NCBI GenBank assembly: GCA_947494975.1
Contig: CANLXA010000002.1
Span: 248,001-312,000, forward strand
DNA length: 64,000 nt
From: an uncultured Roseicyclus sp.
Lineage (GTDB): Bacteria; Pseudomonadota; Alphaproteobacteria; Rhodobacterales; Rhodobacteraceae
Direction of reading: 5' to 3'
Position numbers and translations under genes: made by a program. The notes below the pieces were generated by a model. It made no database searches. It was given only the letters and a program-made list of their open reading frames with translations, and was not told the origin of the DNA. Shown here in pieces: positions 19,584 to 28,203 of the stretch; the first letter of the stretch is position 1; each line of letters begins with the position of its first letter.

Positions 19584-20459
19584 ATGGCCACCAACGATAG
19601 CACCCCGATGTCGGCACGCGGATTTTCCGAAGACGCGATGCGAGGGCTCGAGGATCTGGACGCGCGGCTGCCGCCGCCGGGCGCCTCCACCAAACCCGCC
19701 TTTACCCGCAGCTTTCGCAAGACCGATCGCCTGTCGAAGGACATGGCGGCGGGTGGCGGGCTGATCACCGGCAAGGATGGCGAGAAACGGCCGCATTATT
19801 GGGGCCATCGCGAGCGGTTGCGCACGCGGTTCCTGTCGGGCGGGCACCAGCCGATGCCGGATTACGAGGTGCTTGAACTGCTGCTGTTCAACGCCATTCC
19901 GAAGATCGACGTAAAGCCCCTGGCGAAGCGATTGCTGTCGGCCTTCGGGGATCTCAACGGCGTTGTCGCCGCGTCCGAGCACCGGGTGCTGCAGATCGAA
20001 GGGGCCAACCGCAAGGTCTATCTCCAACTGCGTATCGTGGAGGCCTTTGCCCACCGCATGGCGCAGGCCAGCATCCTGCACCGGGAGGTGGTGTCGAGCT
20101 GGGACGCGCTGATTTCCTATTGCCGCACCGCCATGGCCCATCGTGAAACCGAGCAGTTCCGGGTTCTGTTCCTGGACCGCAAGAATGTGCTGATCGCCGA
20201 TGAAGAACAGGCGCGGGGGACGGTCGACCACGTTCCGGTCTATCCGCGTGAAGTGGTGAAGCGCGCGCTGGAATTGTCAGCCACGGCGATCATCCTGGTG
20301 CATAACCACCCCTCCGGCGATCCGACCCCGAGCCAATCCGACATCGAGATGACCGACAAGATTGCCGAGGTTTGTGGCGTGCTGGACATCACGGTCCACG
20401 ATCACGTCATTATCGGGAAGGCCGATGAGTTGAGCTTCCGCTCCGCGGGGCTGCTCTGA
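19584..20459 (+). CDS. radC: RadC-family JAMM-domain protein
   Basis: A 291-residue protein with an N-terminal helix-hairpin-helix-like region (YEVLELLLFNAIPKIDVKPLAKRLL) and a C-terminal MPN+/JAMM domain whose metal motif is HNHPSGDPTPSQSD. The family is named for a DNA-repair phenotype later disputed; the biochemical role is unsettled. An N-terminal extension of about 65 residues, rich in charged residues, precedes the conserved region. It is convergent with the DUF4166 gene, with 19 bases between stops. Confidence 0.94.
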   Translation: MATNDSTPMSARGFSEDAMRGLEDLDARLPPPGASTKPAFTRSFRKTDRLSKDMAAGGGLITGKDGEKRPHYWGHRERLRTRFLSGGHQPMPDYEVLELLLFNAIPKIDVKPLAKRLLSAFGDLNGVVAASEHRVLQIEGANRKVYLQLRIVEAFAHRMAQASILHREVVSSWDALISYCRTAMAHRETEQFRVLFLDRKNVLIADEEQARGTVDHVPVYPREVVKRALELSATAIILVHNHPSGDPTPSQSDIEMTDKIAEVCGVLDITVHDHVIIGKADELSFRSAGLL

Positions 20460-20478
20460 GCGCGCGTGATGTTCGCCG

Positions 20479-21003
20479 TTATTCCGGGCCGGACAGGACG
20501 CCCTGATATCGGACGATCAGCCCGATGACCCGGATACGCGCGTGGACGTCAAACGTGATGTCACCTTCCTCGGTCACGGTTTCTACCCCCTCGCAACTGG
20601 CCAGAACTCCGCTTGGGAGCGGCAGGCCAAATCCGCGCAGGCCTATGATCGGGATGTAGAGGTCGGATCCGCGCAATTGCGGCTGCATCAGGAATTCGCT
20701 TGTCCCGACACGCTCCGCAATCACGCCGGGCCGGAGCAATCTTTGGGTGGAGCGTGTGATGTGGCCGTCGAAATTGCGCTCCCAGATCTCTTCCTCTCCG
20801 TCCCGCGTCGCGCGGAAGGTGAAGGGCATTCGGCCGGAGGTCGCCGGCATCCCACCGGCCTTTGCGATCCTCCGCCCCAAGGCGCTGCCATGACTTACCG
20901 TGACATGGCCGCGGTAAAGCGTGCTGTCGGCCACGTTGTGGAAGGCCTGTAGCGCCTCGGGCAGGTCATTGAATGCGGCGCCCATGGCGCGCGGATACAG
21001 CAT
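20479..21003 (-). CDS. DUF4166 domain protein
   Basis: A 174-residue protein beginning LYPRAMGAAFNDLPEALQAFH, which matches the start of DUF4166 (a domain often found attached to saccharopine-dehydrogenase-like or DCC proteins). No catalytic motif or membrane segment is evident. Its ATG overlaps the stop of the upstream DCC-oxidoreductase gene by one base (TGATG), so the two are almost certainly an operon with coupled translation. The function is unknown; linkage to a DCC thiol oxidoreductase is a recurrent context. Confidence 0.8.
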   Translation of the reverse strand: MLYPRAMGAAFNDLPEALQAFHNVADSTLYRGHVTVSHGSALGRRIAKAGGMPATSGRMPFTFRATRDGEEEIWERNFDGHITRSTQRLLRPGVIAERVGTSEFLMQPQLRGSDLYIPIIGLRGFGLPLPSGVLASCEGVETVTEEGDITFDVHARIRVIGLIVRYQGVLSGPE

Positions 21004-21464
21004 CAGGCCGCTCCAGTGCCGCGGTCAATGAACCGGGCCATCACGGCGGGATCTGGCATCATGCAGGTGTCGTACCGTCCGAACAGCCGGTAGCGGTTGC
21101 GCGCGATACGATTGTAGACGAAGCCTTTCAGCGGCTCGGGAATAAACCGCGAGATGGCCAGCGCCCGGTAGGGCCAGCCCACGGCGCGCATGGCGGCCGC
21201 GAAGCTGTCGAGCTTGGTGTGGATCGTGCCGTCCACGATGATCAGGTTGGTCTCGAACTCGGTCTCATCCATGCCGAGTGCCCTGTAGAGCGCTGCGCCA
21301 AGCTCTGATTGCGCGTGGGCAAAGGCGAAGCGCTGGGTCGTGTCGATGCGGGTGATGAGCCGGAAGAAGCCGGAGCAGAGCACGCATTCGCCGTCGAACA
21401 CGATCAGATCGCGCGCGCCGATGCGGGACTGGAGGGCATCGGGGAGGGTGGAGACCGGTATCAT
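21003..21464 (-). CDS. DCC-family thiol-disulfide oxidoreductase (DUF393)
   Basis: A 153-residue protein with the family-defining N-terminal motif VFDGECVLCSGF, containing a CxxC that follows a conserved Asp, and the late conserved stretch RNRYRLFGRYDTCMMP. These proteins adopt a thioredoxin-like fold and are presumed to carry out thiol-disulfide chemistry. It is the first gene of a two-gene unit with DUF4166. Confidence 0.88.
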   Translation of the reverse strand: MIPVSTLPDALQSRIGARDLIVFDGECVLCSGFFRLITRIDTTQRFAFAHAQSELGAALYRALGMDETEFETNLIIVDGTIHTKLDSFAAAMRAVGWPYRALAISRFIPEPLKGFVYNRIARNRYRLFGRYDTCMMPDPAVMARFIDRGTGAA

Positions 21465-21521
21465 GGACGCACCATACGCGCGGATGGGTGCAAACGGATG
21501 TGGCGGGGTGCCGCTGGTGGA

Positions 21522-21791
21522 TTATCGGAAGATCGTCTCACCTTGCTGATCGATCAGCAACTTGGCCTTCAGGACCGAGGTTGTCTTCGCCTCCTCCGCC
21601 GATTGGCAGACATCGGCGCGGATCATCTGGTGGGTTTTCATCTCCCCGTTGATCTCTTTCTCGATCCGGGCGGCGACCCGAAATCCGCCGCTGTCCGATT
21701 GCGGCTCGGCGAAAATACGGAACCCGTCATGCTCCTCGGCCTGGGGCTCCGCTTTCGCGCCGCCGCCGAAGAGTTTCGAGAGGATGGACAT
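21522..21791 (-). CDS. HlyU-family protein
   Basis: An 89-residue protein starting MSILSKLFGGG, with the HlyU-family core GFRIFAEPQSDSGGFRVAARIEKEINGE followed by KTHQMIRADVCQSAEEA. In spite of the name, this DUF is unrelated to the Vibrio HlyU ArsR-type regulator, and its role is unknown. The start is Met of the tail portion of a 193-residue ORF; the upstream part is not protein-like. Confidence 0.8.
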   Translation of the reverse strand: MSILSKLFGGGAKAEPQAEEHDGFRIFAEPQSDSGGFRVAARIEKEINGEMKTHQMIRADVCQSAEEAKTTSVLKAKLLIDQQGETIFR

Positions 21792-21954
21792 GGGGCTGCT
21801 CCGGGTCGTTTTTGGGTCGGGGTAGAAGGTAGCGCGATGGGGAGGGGAGGGGAAGGTGGGGCTTCTGTGCAAGCTTGCACAAGCAGGGCAAACTTCTGAA
21901 ATAATTGGGAAAACGGATTTTCGTTTACCTTTGGTTAACCACGTTTGTGGCTGC

Positions 21955-22311
21955 TCACGGCGTGGCATCGAGATGGTCCAGGTCGTGGGCCACGCAATCC
22001 TGCACCCGGCGGAAGCGGTCGCCGCCCAGATGCACACCGCCGACCCAGCGGGTGACGATGCTAAGGGGGGGTTGCAGGTCCGCGCGTTCCAGCATGCGGA
22101 CAATCACCATGCCCGCGCCGGCCTCTCCGTCGTCGTTCTAGAGCGGGCCATCGGGGGTGAGGGGTGCCCAGGTGTTGTGGGTGGCGTTGGCGAATTTCTT
22201 GTGGCGTTTGAGGGATTTGAGGAGGGCCTCGGCCTTATTTGTCGCGGGTCCGCCGGCGACGGCGTATTTCGAGCCGCGGTCGGTGAGGATGGTGTCGTGG
22301 GTGGTGCGCAT
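21955..22311 (-). pseudogene. IMPACT/YigZ-family (UPF0029) gene interrupted by an amber codon
   Basis: Reading the minus strand from the ATG at 22311 gives MRTTHDTILTDRGSKYAVAG, then KRHKKFANATHNTWAPLTPDGPL, a TAG at 22138-22140, and then in the same frame NDDGEAGAGMVIVRMLERA and RWVGGVHLGGDRFRRVQD before a TGA. The DDGE and GGVHLGGDRF motifs belong to the IMPACT/YigZ family. The frame is intact on both sides, so one substitution (for example AAG to TAG) explains the break. The track does not list it because each half is short. It could be a recent pseudogene, a sequencing error, or readthrough. Confidence 0.8.
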
Positions 22312-22543
22312 GGAGCGGGCTTAGGTGGCCGGACGGGGCGTCGCAACGGGGTACCCGGGCCACGGCCCGGTCTACGGGTCGCTTGCGACCCGCCCGCGCG
22401 CGTATGCGCGCGGCCCCCGGCGACGACGCAGTCGGCGCAATCCCGGTTTGAGGGGGAGTGCTGAAGCCGCGCCAGCGTCGGGCCTCGGACTGGCGATCCG
22501 GACAGGTGGTGTTTGGCAGTTTATGGTGGCCAGGTCTTTGTGA
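22312..22543. other. Intergenic, GC-rich hairpin-containing DNA
   Basis: Stretch between the broken IMPACT gene and the HEPN-like gene. It contains short overlapping inverted repeats (CCCGGGCCACGGCCCGG, GGGTCGCTTGCGACCC, CGCGCGCGTATGCGCGCG) and no credible coding frame. Its right part passes into the dispersed repeat described next. Confidence 0.6.
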
Positions 22544-22636
22544 CTTAACGGGCGAAGCACCAAGCGGCAGCCAAATCGCCGGGCCGTGGGGAGGCCCGAC
22601 GATGGCGGGGCGGCTGCGCCGCTGTTAACCCGCTTA
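22544..22636 (+). repeat. Dispersed intergenic palindromic repeat, copy 1
   Basis: Runs from CTTAACGGGCGAAGCACC through CCAAATCGCC, GGCCCGACGATGGCG and GGCGGCTGCGCCGC to GTTAACCCGCTTA. The arms pair as an imperfect hairpin (AGCGGC/GCCGCT, AGCC/GGCT, CGCC/GGCG, GGGCC/GGCCC). Other copies are at 27541, 42101, 42262 and 45664. The GTTAAC end points at the HEPN-like gene, 12 bases away. Confidence 0.75.
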
Positions 22637-22647
22637 GGTGCGCAAAC

Positions 22648-23331
22648 TTAGGTTCCTCGCTGGGTGTCTTCGGGCGGCGGCTCCTGTCCCAATTCGCCGC
22701 GTTCCAACCGATCAATCAATTCCGACATTGGCACGCCGTTGAGTTTGAAATCCCAAGGACTGTCTAAGTAACCAGATGTCGCGTCTCTCGCCACAGCAAC
22801 GATCTCTTGCCAATGCTCAACTATGGCAGTTCGGCGGTCTCCCAAGAAATGCTCAGGCCTGGCGAGCCGTTCACTTGCTTTGTAGTGGTCCAATTCGTCA
22901 AGAACGCGCAGGTAAAGAATTTCGGCACTAGCTCTCAGCGGCCCAAGAAACGGATATGCGCTAGGACGCGTGTCGAGGTTGAAGTCGTGGTGGGCGAAAC
23001 CACGGTTCCTCATTGCCTCGATGTCTTTCCAAAGCTGTTCAAGGTTTTCGACTGGCTGGTCCTCAAGCGCCGACTCAAGCTGATCCCTAAAGGCTTCGTG
23101 CTCTTCTTCCGGCAGTAAATTGGTCCAATGACTCGATTCCCTTCGGTTGCCAAAATAGCGCCACCAATAGATCACGCTGGAAATCATAAGTGTTCCGCCG
23201 AAGAGACGGAAAAAGTTCAACCGTTCGCGCTCGGTGAGGTCGAGGGCGTCATGCATCGAAAGAAATCGGAGTAGCTCAAGAACACTATAGGCGACTTCAC
23301 GAAGCCGCCTAATCCGATCGTTAAGGCTCAC
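22648..23331 (-). CDS. HEPN-like (AbiU2-type?) accessory protein
   Basis: A 227-residue helical protein of composition clearly poorer in GC than its neighbours. The sequence [25 protein letters not shown] followed after about 50 residues by [13 protein letters not shown] fits the layout of HEPN domains, with an R-x5-H motif (R108, H114) where HEPN RNases keep their catalytic Arg and His. AbiU2-like abortive-infection proteins have this arrangement; the assignment is by eye. Its GTG start overlaps the rpoD stop as GTGA, so it would be translated from the rpoD message. A repeat copy abuts its 3' end. Confidence 0.6.
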   Translation of the reverse strand: MSLNDRIRRLREVAYSVLELLRFLSMHDALDLTERERLNFFRLFGGTLMISSVIYWWRYFGNRRESSHWTNLLPEEEHEAFRDQLESALEDQPVENLEQLWKDIEAMRNRGFAHHDFNLDTRPSAYPFLGPLRASAEILYLRVLDELDHYKASERLARPEHFLGDRRTAIVEHWQEIVAVARDATSGYLDSPWDFKLNGVPMSELIDRLERGELGQEPPPEDTQRGT

Positions 23332-25328
23332 TGATCCAAGAAACTCCGCAGCTTCCGGCTCCGGCTCGGATGTTTCAGCTTCCGCAAAGCCTTGGCCTCG
23401 ATCTGGCGGATCCGCTCCCGCGTCACGCTGAACTGCTGGCCGACTTCTTCCAGCGTGTGATCGGTGTTCATGCCAATGCCGAACCGCATCCGCAGCACCC
23501 GTTCTTCACGCGGGGTCAACGACGCCAGAACCCGGGTCGTCGTCTCTTTCAGGTTCTCCTGAATGGCGGAGTCGAGCGGGAGGACGGCGTTCTTGTCCTC
23601 GATGAAATCGCCGAGCTGAGAATCTTCCTCGTCGCCGATGGGCGTTTCGAGCGAAATCGGCTCCTTGGCGATCTTCATCACCTTGCGGACCTTTTCGAGC
23701 GGCATTTGCAGCTTCTCGGCCAATTCCTCCGGCGTCGGCTCGCGGCCGATTTCGTGGAGCATCTGGCGGCCGGTGCGGACCAGCTTGTTGATCGTCTCGA
23801 TCATGTGGACCGGGATGCGGATCGTGCGGGCCTGATCGGCGATGGACCGGGTGATCGCCTGCCTGATCCACCATGTCGCGTAGGTGGAGAACTTGTAGCC
23901 GCGGCGGTATTCGAACTTATCGACCGCCTTCATGAGGCCGATGTTGCCTTCCTGAATGAGATCAAGGAATTGCAGGCCGCGGTTGGTGTATTTCTTGGCG
24001 ATGGAAATCACGAGGCGCAGGTTGGCTTCGACCATTTCCTTCTTGGCCTGACGCGCTTCCTTCTCACCCTTCTGGACCTGATTCACGATGCGGCGGAATT
24101 CGGGGATGTCGAGGCCGACATATTGGCCGACCTGGGCCATGTCGCCGCGCAACTCCTCGATCTTGCCGCTTGAACGCTCCATGAGCGCGGTCCAGCCGCG
24201 CCCGGACTTCTGGGTCATCCGCTCCATCCAGGTGGGATCAAGCTCCTGACCGCGATATTCCTCGATGAATTCGCGGCGATTGATGCGGGCCTGGTCGGCC
24301 AGCTTCACCATGGACGAGTCGATGGACATGATCCGGCGGTTGATGCCGTAAAGCTGATCGACCAGCGCCTCGATCCGGTTGTTGTGCAGATGCAGCTCAT
24401 TGACCAGTTCGACGATTTCGGAACGGAGTTTTTGGTAGGTTTTCTCTTCTTTGGCGGAAAAGCTGCCATCTTCGTTCAGGGTGGCCGAAATCCGGCTGTC
24501 CTGCATTTCGGACAATTGCACGTAATCGGCGGCGATCCGGTCGAGCGTGGCCAGAACCTGCGGCTTCAGTGCGGCCTCCATCGCGGCAAGCGACATGTTG
24601 GCGGCTTCATCCTCGTCCTCATCGTCATCCTTGGCGATGGGGTTGCCGTCGGCATCCAGCTCCTGCTCGGGCTCGTCCTTCTTGGCCTCGGCGCCTGCGG
24701 CGGGAGCGGCGGCGGGGGTGACGCCCGGCTGAACCACCGGCGTGTCGCTGTCTTCGCCCATCTGGCGCCCGAAGGTGGTATCGAGGTCGATCACGTCGCG
24801 CAGCAAGATGTCTTCGTCGAGAAGTTCGTCGCGCCAGATCGTGATGGCCTGGAAGGTCAGCGGGCTTTCGCACAGGCCGGAAATCATCGTGTTGCGCCCG
24901 GCCTCGATGCGCTTGGCAATCGCGATCTCACCCTCGCGGGAAAGCAGCTCCACGCTGCCCATTTCGCGCAGATACATGCGCACCGGGTCATCGGTGCGGT
25001 CGAGTTTTTCCGTCTCGGTGGCGGCGACGGCCACTTCGCGGGAGCCGGAGGTTTCGACAACATCCGTGCCGGCCTGCTTGTCGTCGCTCTCTTCGGCTTC
25101 CTCGTCCTCGATCACGTTGATGCCCATCTCGGAGAGCATCGACATGACGTCTTCGATCTGTTCGGAGCTGACCTGCTCGGGCGGCAGAACCGTGTTGAGC
25201 TGATCATAGGTGATGTACCCTTTGACCCGCGCATCGGCGATCATTTTCTTGACGGCGGTTTGGCTCATATCGAGGCCAAGTTCCTGCTCTTCTCCGTCCT
25301 GCTTTCGATCGTCCGTATCTTTGGCCAT
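23328..25328 (-). CDS. rpoD: RNA polymerase primary sigma factor RpoD
   Basis: A 666-residue housekeeping sigma-70. Region 1.1 starts near [29 protein letters not shown]; region 1.2 has [21 protein letters not shown]; regions 2.1-2.4 carry [27 protein letters not shown] and [14 protein letters not shown]; region 4.2 ends with [23 protein letters not shown]. The acidic non-conserved region between 1.2 and 2 contains [11 protein letters not shown] and DDDEDEDE. The start [10 protein letters not shown] has AAAGGA about 8 bases upstream and is preferred to the ORF start 19 codons earlier. It follows dnaG, as in the classical macromolecular synthesis operon, here without rpsU. Confidence 0.98.
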   Translation of the reverse strand: MAKDTDDRKQDGEEQELGLDMSQTAVKKMIADARVKGYITYDQLNTVLPPEQVSSEQIEDVMSMLSEMGINVIEDEEAEESDDKQAGTDVVETSGSREVAVAATETEKLDRTDDPVRMYLREMGSVELLSREGEIAIAKRIEAGRNTMISGLCESPLTFQAITIWRDELLDEDILLRDVIDLDTTFGRQMGEDSDTPVVQPGVTPAAAPAAGAEAKKDEPEQELDADGNPIAKDDDEDEDEAANMSLAAMEAALKPQVLATLDRIAADYVQLSEMQDSRISATLNEDGSFSAKEEKTYQKLRSEIVELVNELHLHNNRIEALVDQLYGINRRIMSIDSSMVKLADQARINRREFIEEYRGQELDPTWMERMTQKSGRGWTALMERSSGKIEELRGDMAQVGQYVGLDIPEFRRIVNQVQKGEKEARQAKKEMVEANLRLVISIAKKYTNRGLQFLDLIQEGNIGLMKAVDKFEYRRGYKFSTYATWWIRQAITRSIADQARTIRIPVHMIETINKLVRTGRQMLHEIGREPTPEELAEKLQMPLEKVRKVMKIAKEPISLETPIGDEEDSQLGDFIEDKNAVLPLDSAIQENLKETTTRVLASLTPREERVLRMRFGIGMNTDHTLEEVGQQFSVTRERIRQIEAKALRKLKHPSRSRKLRSFLDQ

Positions 25329-25397
25329 TCGGTCTATCCTTTGGGCTTGAGTCGATTCGGGTGAGTCGAACCCTTGCGTCTGCAATCGATCCTAGCG

Positions 25398-25412
25398 CGA
25401 ATCAGTGATTCG
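25398..25412. promoter_or_regulatory. Perfect palindrome between dnaG and rpoD
   Basis: CGAATCAGTGATTCG is a perfect seven-base inverted repeat around one base, about 70 bases upstream of the rpoD start and just beyond the dnaG stop. It has no T-run, so it is more likely a protein-binding site or mRNA-processing hairpin than a terminator. Two GAGTCGA repeats lie between it and rpoD. The function is inferred only from position. Confidence 0.3.
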
Positions 25413-25419
25413 GACAGGT

Positions 25420-27366
25420 CTATTTGCTTGTTTTCTTGCCCTGACCCGCGGTCGAGAGCAACTGGTGGAAGGCCGAACGCGCTTCGGCCGTCTCTCCGAA
25501 TTGTTCTTCGTTATCATCCCCCTTCGGATGAAGGGCCGCATGTTTGCCGCGCACGGCTTCGTTCAGGCGGAAGGCAAGTGTGTGGTCCTCGGCGTCGGTG
25601 ACGGCCCCCAGGTCCTGGGTGGCCTCAACCATCTCATCCTCGATGGCGCGGGCGGCATTCAGCTTGGTGAACTCCTCGGCCAGACAATCGGCCGCGCGGA
25701 CGGCGTCGCCATCGCCAATAAGGAACGGTGTAATCGCCAAGTGGGAAAGGCCCAGAAGGCTTTCAAGGGCGGGGCGCAGGGAAGATGCGGAAATTTCTTC
25801 GGTCAGGGCGGCGGCGTTGCGGATCTGGGTGCGCAGGAGGTGCGCGATCAGCGCCGCATGATCGGGATCGCGGGGGGCAAGGCGCTCAAGCTGATCCTCG
25901 AAGGCGTCGATCAGGTCGGGGAAGCGGAGCAGCGTGGCGAGGATGAGCCCGGTTTTCAGGACATCGCCGTTGAGCGAGACGGCCTTGGCCCGCGTGCTGG
26001 CGAGCGGGGACTGGGCCTCGGCAAACCCGCGGGTCCGGCCCCCGGATTTCCCGCCGGGCCGCCACGGCCTGGGGGTCCATTGCGGGCGGAACAGGGCGCG
26101 GCGCAGCTCTGCGATGGCGTCGCCGTAGTGCCGCCGCAGGCCGGGATCGGCGATCCGCTTGAGTGCCTCGCGCAGCCTCAGGTCCAAGGCCGACCGGCGC
26201 TCGGGGCTGTCAAAGACCTGCCCCTCGGTCTCGCGGCGCCACAGCAGCGTGACCATCGGTTCGGCCTTGTCCAGAAGTGCCTGCATCGCGCCGGGCCCCT
26301 GCGCGCGCAGCAGATCGTCGGGGTCCTGGCCCTCGGGCAGGATGACGAAGCGGAGCGACTTGCCGCCGTCCAGCATCGGCAGCGCCAGATCGATCAGCCG
26401 CATCGCGGCGCGCAGGCCGGCCTTGTCACCATCCAGCGCGACGATGGGTTCATCGGAAATGCGCCAGAGCAGCCGCAGCTGATCCTCGGTGATCGCCGTC
26501 CCGAGGGGGGCGACGGCGGCCCCGAACCCGGCTTTCACGAGCGCAATGACATCCATGTAGCCTTCGGCCACGATCAACGGCTGGCCTTTGCCCGCCGCCT
26601 CGCGCGCGGGGCCGTGATTGTAGAGCGCGCGGCCCTTGTCAAAGAGCGGGGTTTCGCGGCTATTCAGGTACTTGGCACGGGCATTCGGGTCCATGGCCCG
26701 GCCACCAAACCCGATGCAGCGGCCGCGCGGATCGCGGATCGGGAAGATGATCCGGTCGCGGAAGGCATCATAGGGCGAGCCGCCATCGTCGGGTTGGGCG
26801 GCGATGTTCGCGTCGACCAGATGTTCGGGATTGAGGCCCTTGCCCGTCAGGGCCTGAAAGGTGGCGTCGCGGGCATTGGGGGCGAAGCCGATCTCGAACC
26901 GGTCCAGCACCGCCTGATCCAGGCCGCGCCGCTCCAGATAGGCGCGGGCCTCTGCGGCGGCCTGTGTCTTCAATTGCAGACGGAAATGGGACACGGCCGC
27001 GTCGGTGACCTTGGCCAGTTCCGTATTCCGGTCCGCCTTCTCCTGTGCCCTGGGGTCACGCTCGGGCATCGGCATCCCGGCCTCGTTGGCGAGCAGTTGC
27101 ACCGCCTCCATGAAACCCACATTCTCCGTTTCCTGAACGAATTTGAACATGTCGCCCTTCGCATGGCATCCAAAGCAATAATAGAACCCCTTGCGGTCCT
27201 CCACATGGAAGCTGGCGGTCTTTTCCTGGTGGAACGGGCAGGGCGCCCACATGTCGCCCTTGGCCTGGTTGGATTTGCGATTGTCCCAGATGACCTTGCG
27301 CCCGACAACCTGCGCCAGCGAGGTGCGGTTTCGAAGCTCATCAAGGAATCCGGGGGGCAGGCTCAT
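25420..27366 (-). CDS. dnaG: DNA primase
   Basis: A 648-residue primase that lays down RNA primers at the replication fork. The N-terminal CHC2 zinc finger is C43/H46/C64/C67 (CPFHQEK...YYCFGC). The catalytic core has the TOPRIM glutamate in VAEGYMDVIAL and the acidic DGD in ALDGDKAGLRA. A C-terminal helicase-binding region follows a low-complexity linker (WTPRPWRPGGKSGGRTRG). The start ATG is the first codon of the conserved MSLPPGFLDELRNR. Upstream of rpoD with a 91-base gap. Confidence 0.98.
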   Translation of the reverse strand: MSLPPGFLDELRNRTSLAQVVGRKVIWDNRKSNQAKGDMWAPCPFHQEKTASFHVEDRKGFYYCFGCHAKGDMFKFVQETENVGFMEAVQLLANEAGMPMPERDPRAQEKADRNTELAKVTDAAVSHFRLQLKTQAAAEARAYLERRGLDQAVLDRFEIGFAPNARDATFQALTGKGLNPEHLVDANIAAQPDDGGSPYDAFRDRIIFPIRDPRGRCIGFGGRAMDPNARAKYLNSRETPLFDKGRALYNHGPAREAAGKGQPLIVAEGYMDVIALVKAGFGAAVAPLGTAITEDQLRLLWRISDEPIVALDGDKAGLRAAMRLIDLALPMLDGGKSLRFVILPEGQDPDDLLRAQGPGAMQALLDKAEPMVTLLWRRETEGQVFDSPERRSALDLRLREALKRIADPGLRRHYGDAIAELRRALFRPQWTPRPWRPGGKSGGRTRGFAEAQSPLASTRAKAVSLNGDVLKTGLILATLLRFPDLIDAFEDQLERLAPRDPDHAALIAHLLRTQIRNAAALTEEISASSLRPALESLLGLSHLAITPFLIGDGDAVRAADCLAEEFTKLNAARAIEDEMVEATQDLGAVTDAEDHTLAFRLNEAVRGKHAALHPKGDDNEEQFGETAEARSAFHQLLSTAGQGKKTSK

Positions 27367-27540
27367 GGACCCAATATCGGGCCGCGCAGGGGGAGTGTCC
27401 AGATGGCGAAACGGGCGTTTGGTTAACCGGTTGGGCGGGCTGGAGAATTGGGTGTGTGTCGTGGGAGCCCCGCTATCGACGGGCCGGGGACTGTCGATCC
27501 AACGCCGGTTCGGAGCACTTTATCCCAGCCAAGCCCCTCA

Positions 27541-27635
27541 ACCCAACGAAGGATGCATCAAGCGCACCCAAATCGACAGGCCGCCGGACGGCCCGTTGAT
27601 AGCGGGGCGGCTGCGCCGCCGTTCACCCGCTTTAG
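27541..27635 (+). repeat. Dispersed intergenic palindromic repeat, copy 2
   Basis: Starts with ACCCAACGAAGGATGCATCAAGCG, followed by CCCAAATCGACAGGCCG, GGCCCGTTGATAGCGGGGCGG and CTGCGCCGCCGTTCACCCGCTT. It aligns throughout with copy 1, in the same orientation but with more changes in the core. It lies in the 291-base gap between dnaG and soxG, which otherwise holds nothing I can identify. Confidence 0.7.
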
Positions 27636-27657
27636 CGCTCTGCCTGAAGGTCGGTGC

Positions 27658-28203
27658 TCAGGCGTCTGCCCGCGCCACCACCATCCGCATCGCGCGCGCG
27701 ATCTCGTGGGCGCAGGTGGATGCCATGGACCGGAACACCATGATCTCGTAGCGCGCCGCGCCCGTGCGCATCAGCACGCAGTTCATGTGGCCAAGGACCG
27801 TCCGCGCGGCATGGCCGACGGCGAAGGTGTCGTCGCGCAGGTCGATCGGCACCAGGCGCGCCAGGACCTCCGCCGCGTGATCCCCTTCGAGGGCGCAGGC
27901 GGCCCAGGCGCTGGTCTGATCCGCCATCGCGGCCCCGGTGATGGGTTTGAGCGGCTTGCCGAGGACGAAAGCCTGCCCCGGCCCGGTCCAGACCGCCCGC
28001 GCGTCGCCGCTGCCGGTTGTGCGGTTCGGGTCGGGGAAGACGGCCGCGATCTGCTTGTCCAACGCCTTGGAAACGGCGGCGGCCTTGCCTTGGTAGGGCG
28101 CGACCCAGGTGATGGCATCGAAGGTGATTTCGCTCAGCGTCACATCGCCTTTTGCGATCGGCAGCAAGCCGTCAAAGGCGGTCTTGGCGGTCAGATTAGC
28201 CAC
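27658..28203 (-). CDS. soxG: Sarcosine oxidase, gamma subunit
   Basis: A 181-residue subunit of the heterotetrameric sarcosine oxidase. The fold resembles part of the aminomethyltransferase domain, and the sequence TWVAPYQGK...VWTGPGQAFVLG is typical of SoxG. Last gene of soxBDAG. The second of two in-frame GTG codons is used because AAGGAGG lies 8 bases upstream of it; the first GTG would leave only 2 bases. It overlaps the soxA 3' end by 8 bases. Confidence 0.9.
   Translation of the reverse strand: MANLTAKTAFDGLLPIAKGDVTLSEITFDAITWVAPYQGKAAAVSKALDKQIAAVFPDPNRTTGSGDARAVWTGPGQAFVLGKPLKPITGAAMADQTSAWAACALEGDHAAEVLARLVPIDLRDDTFAVGHAARTVLGHMNCVLMRTGAARYEIMVFRSMASTCAHEIARAMRMVVARADA

Noticed and set aside
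22542-22636. Integron attC site (ACTTAAC ... GTTAACC resembles R''...R' boxes).
   Set aside because: ACTTAAC fits RYYYAAC, but GTTAACC does not fit GTTRRRY, the copies are scattered singly in both orientations, the associated genes do not sit upstream of the sites in a consistent array, and no integrase gene is seen.
25405-27426. 673-residue plus-strand ORF.
   Set aside because: Antisense of dnaG; no domains.
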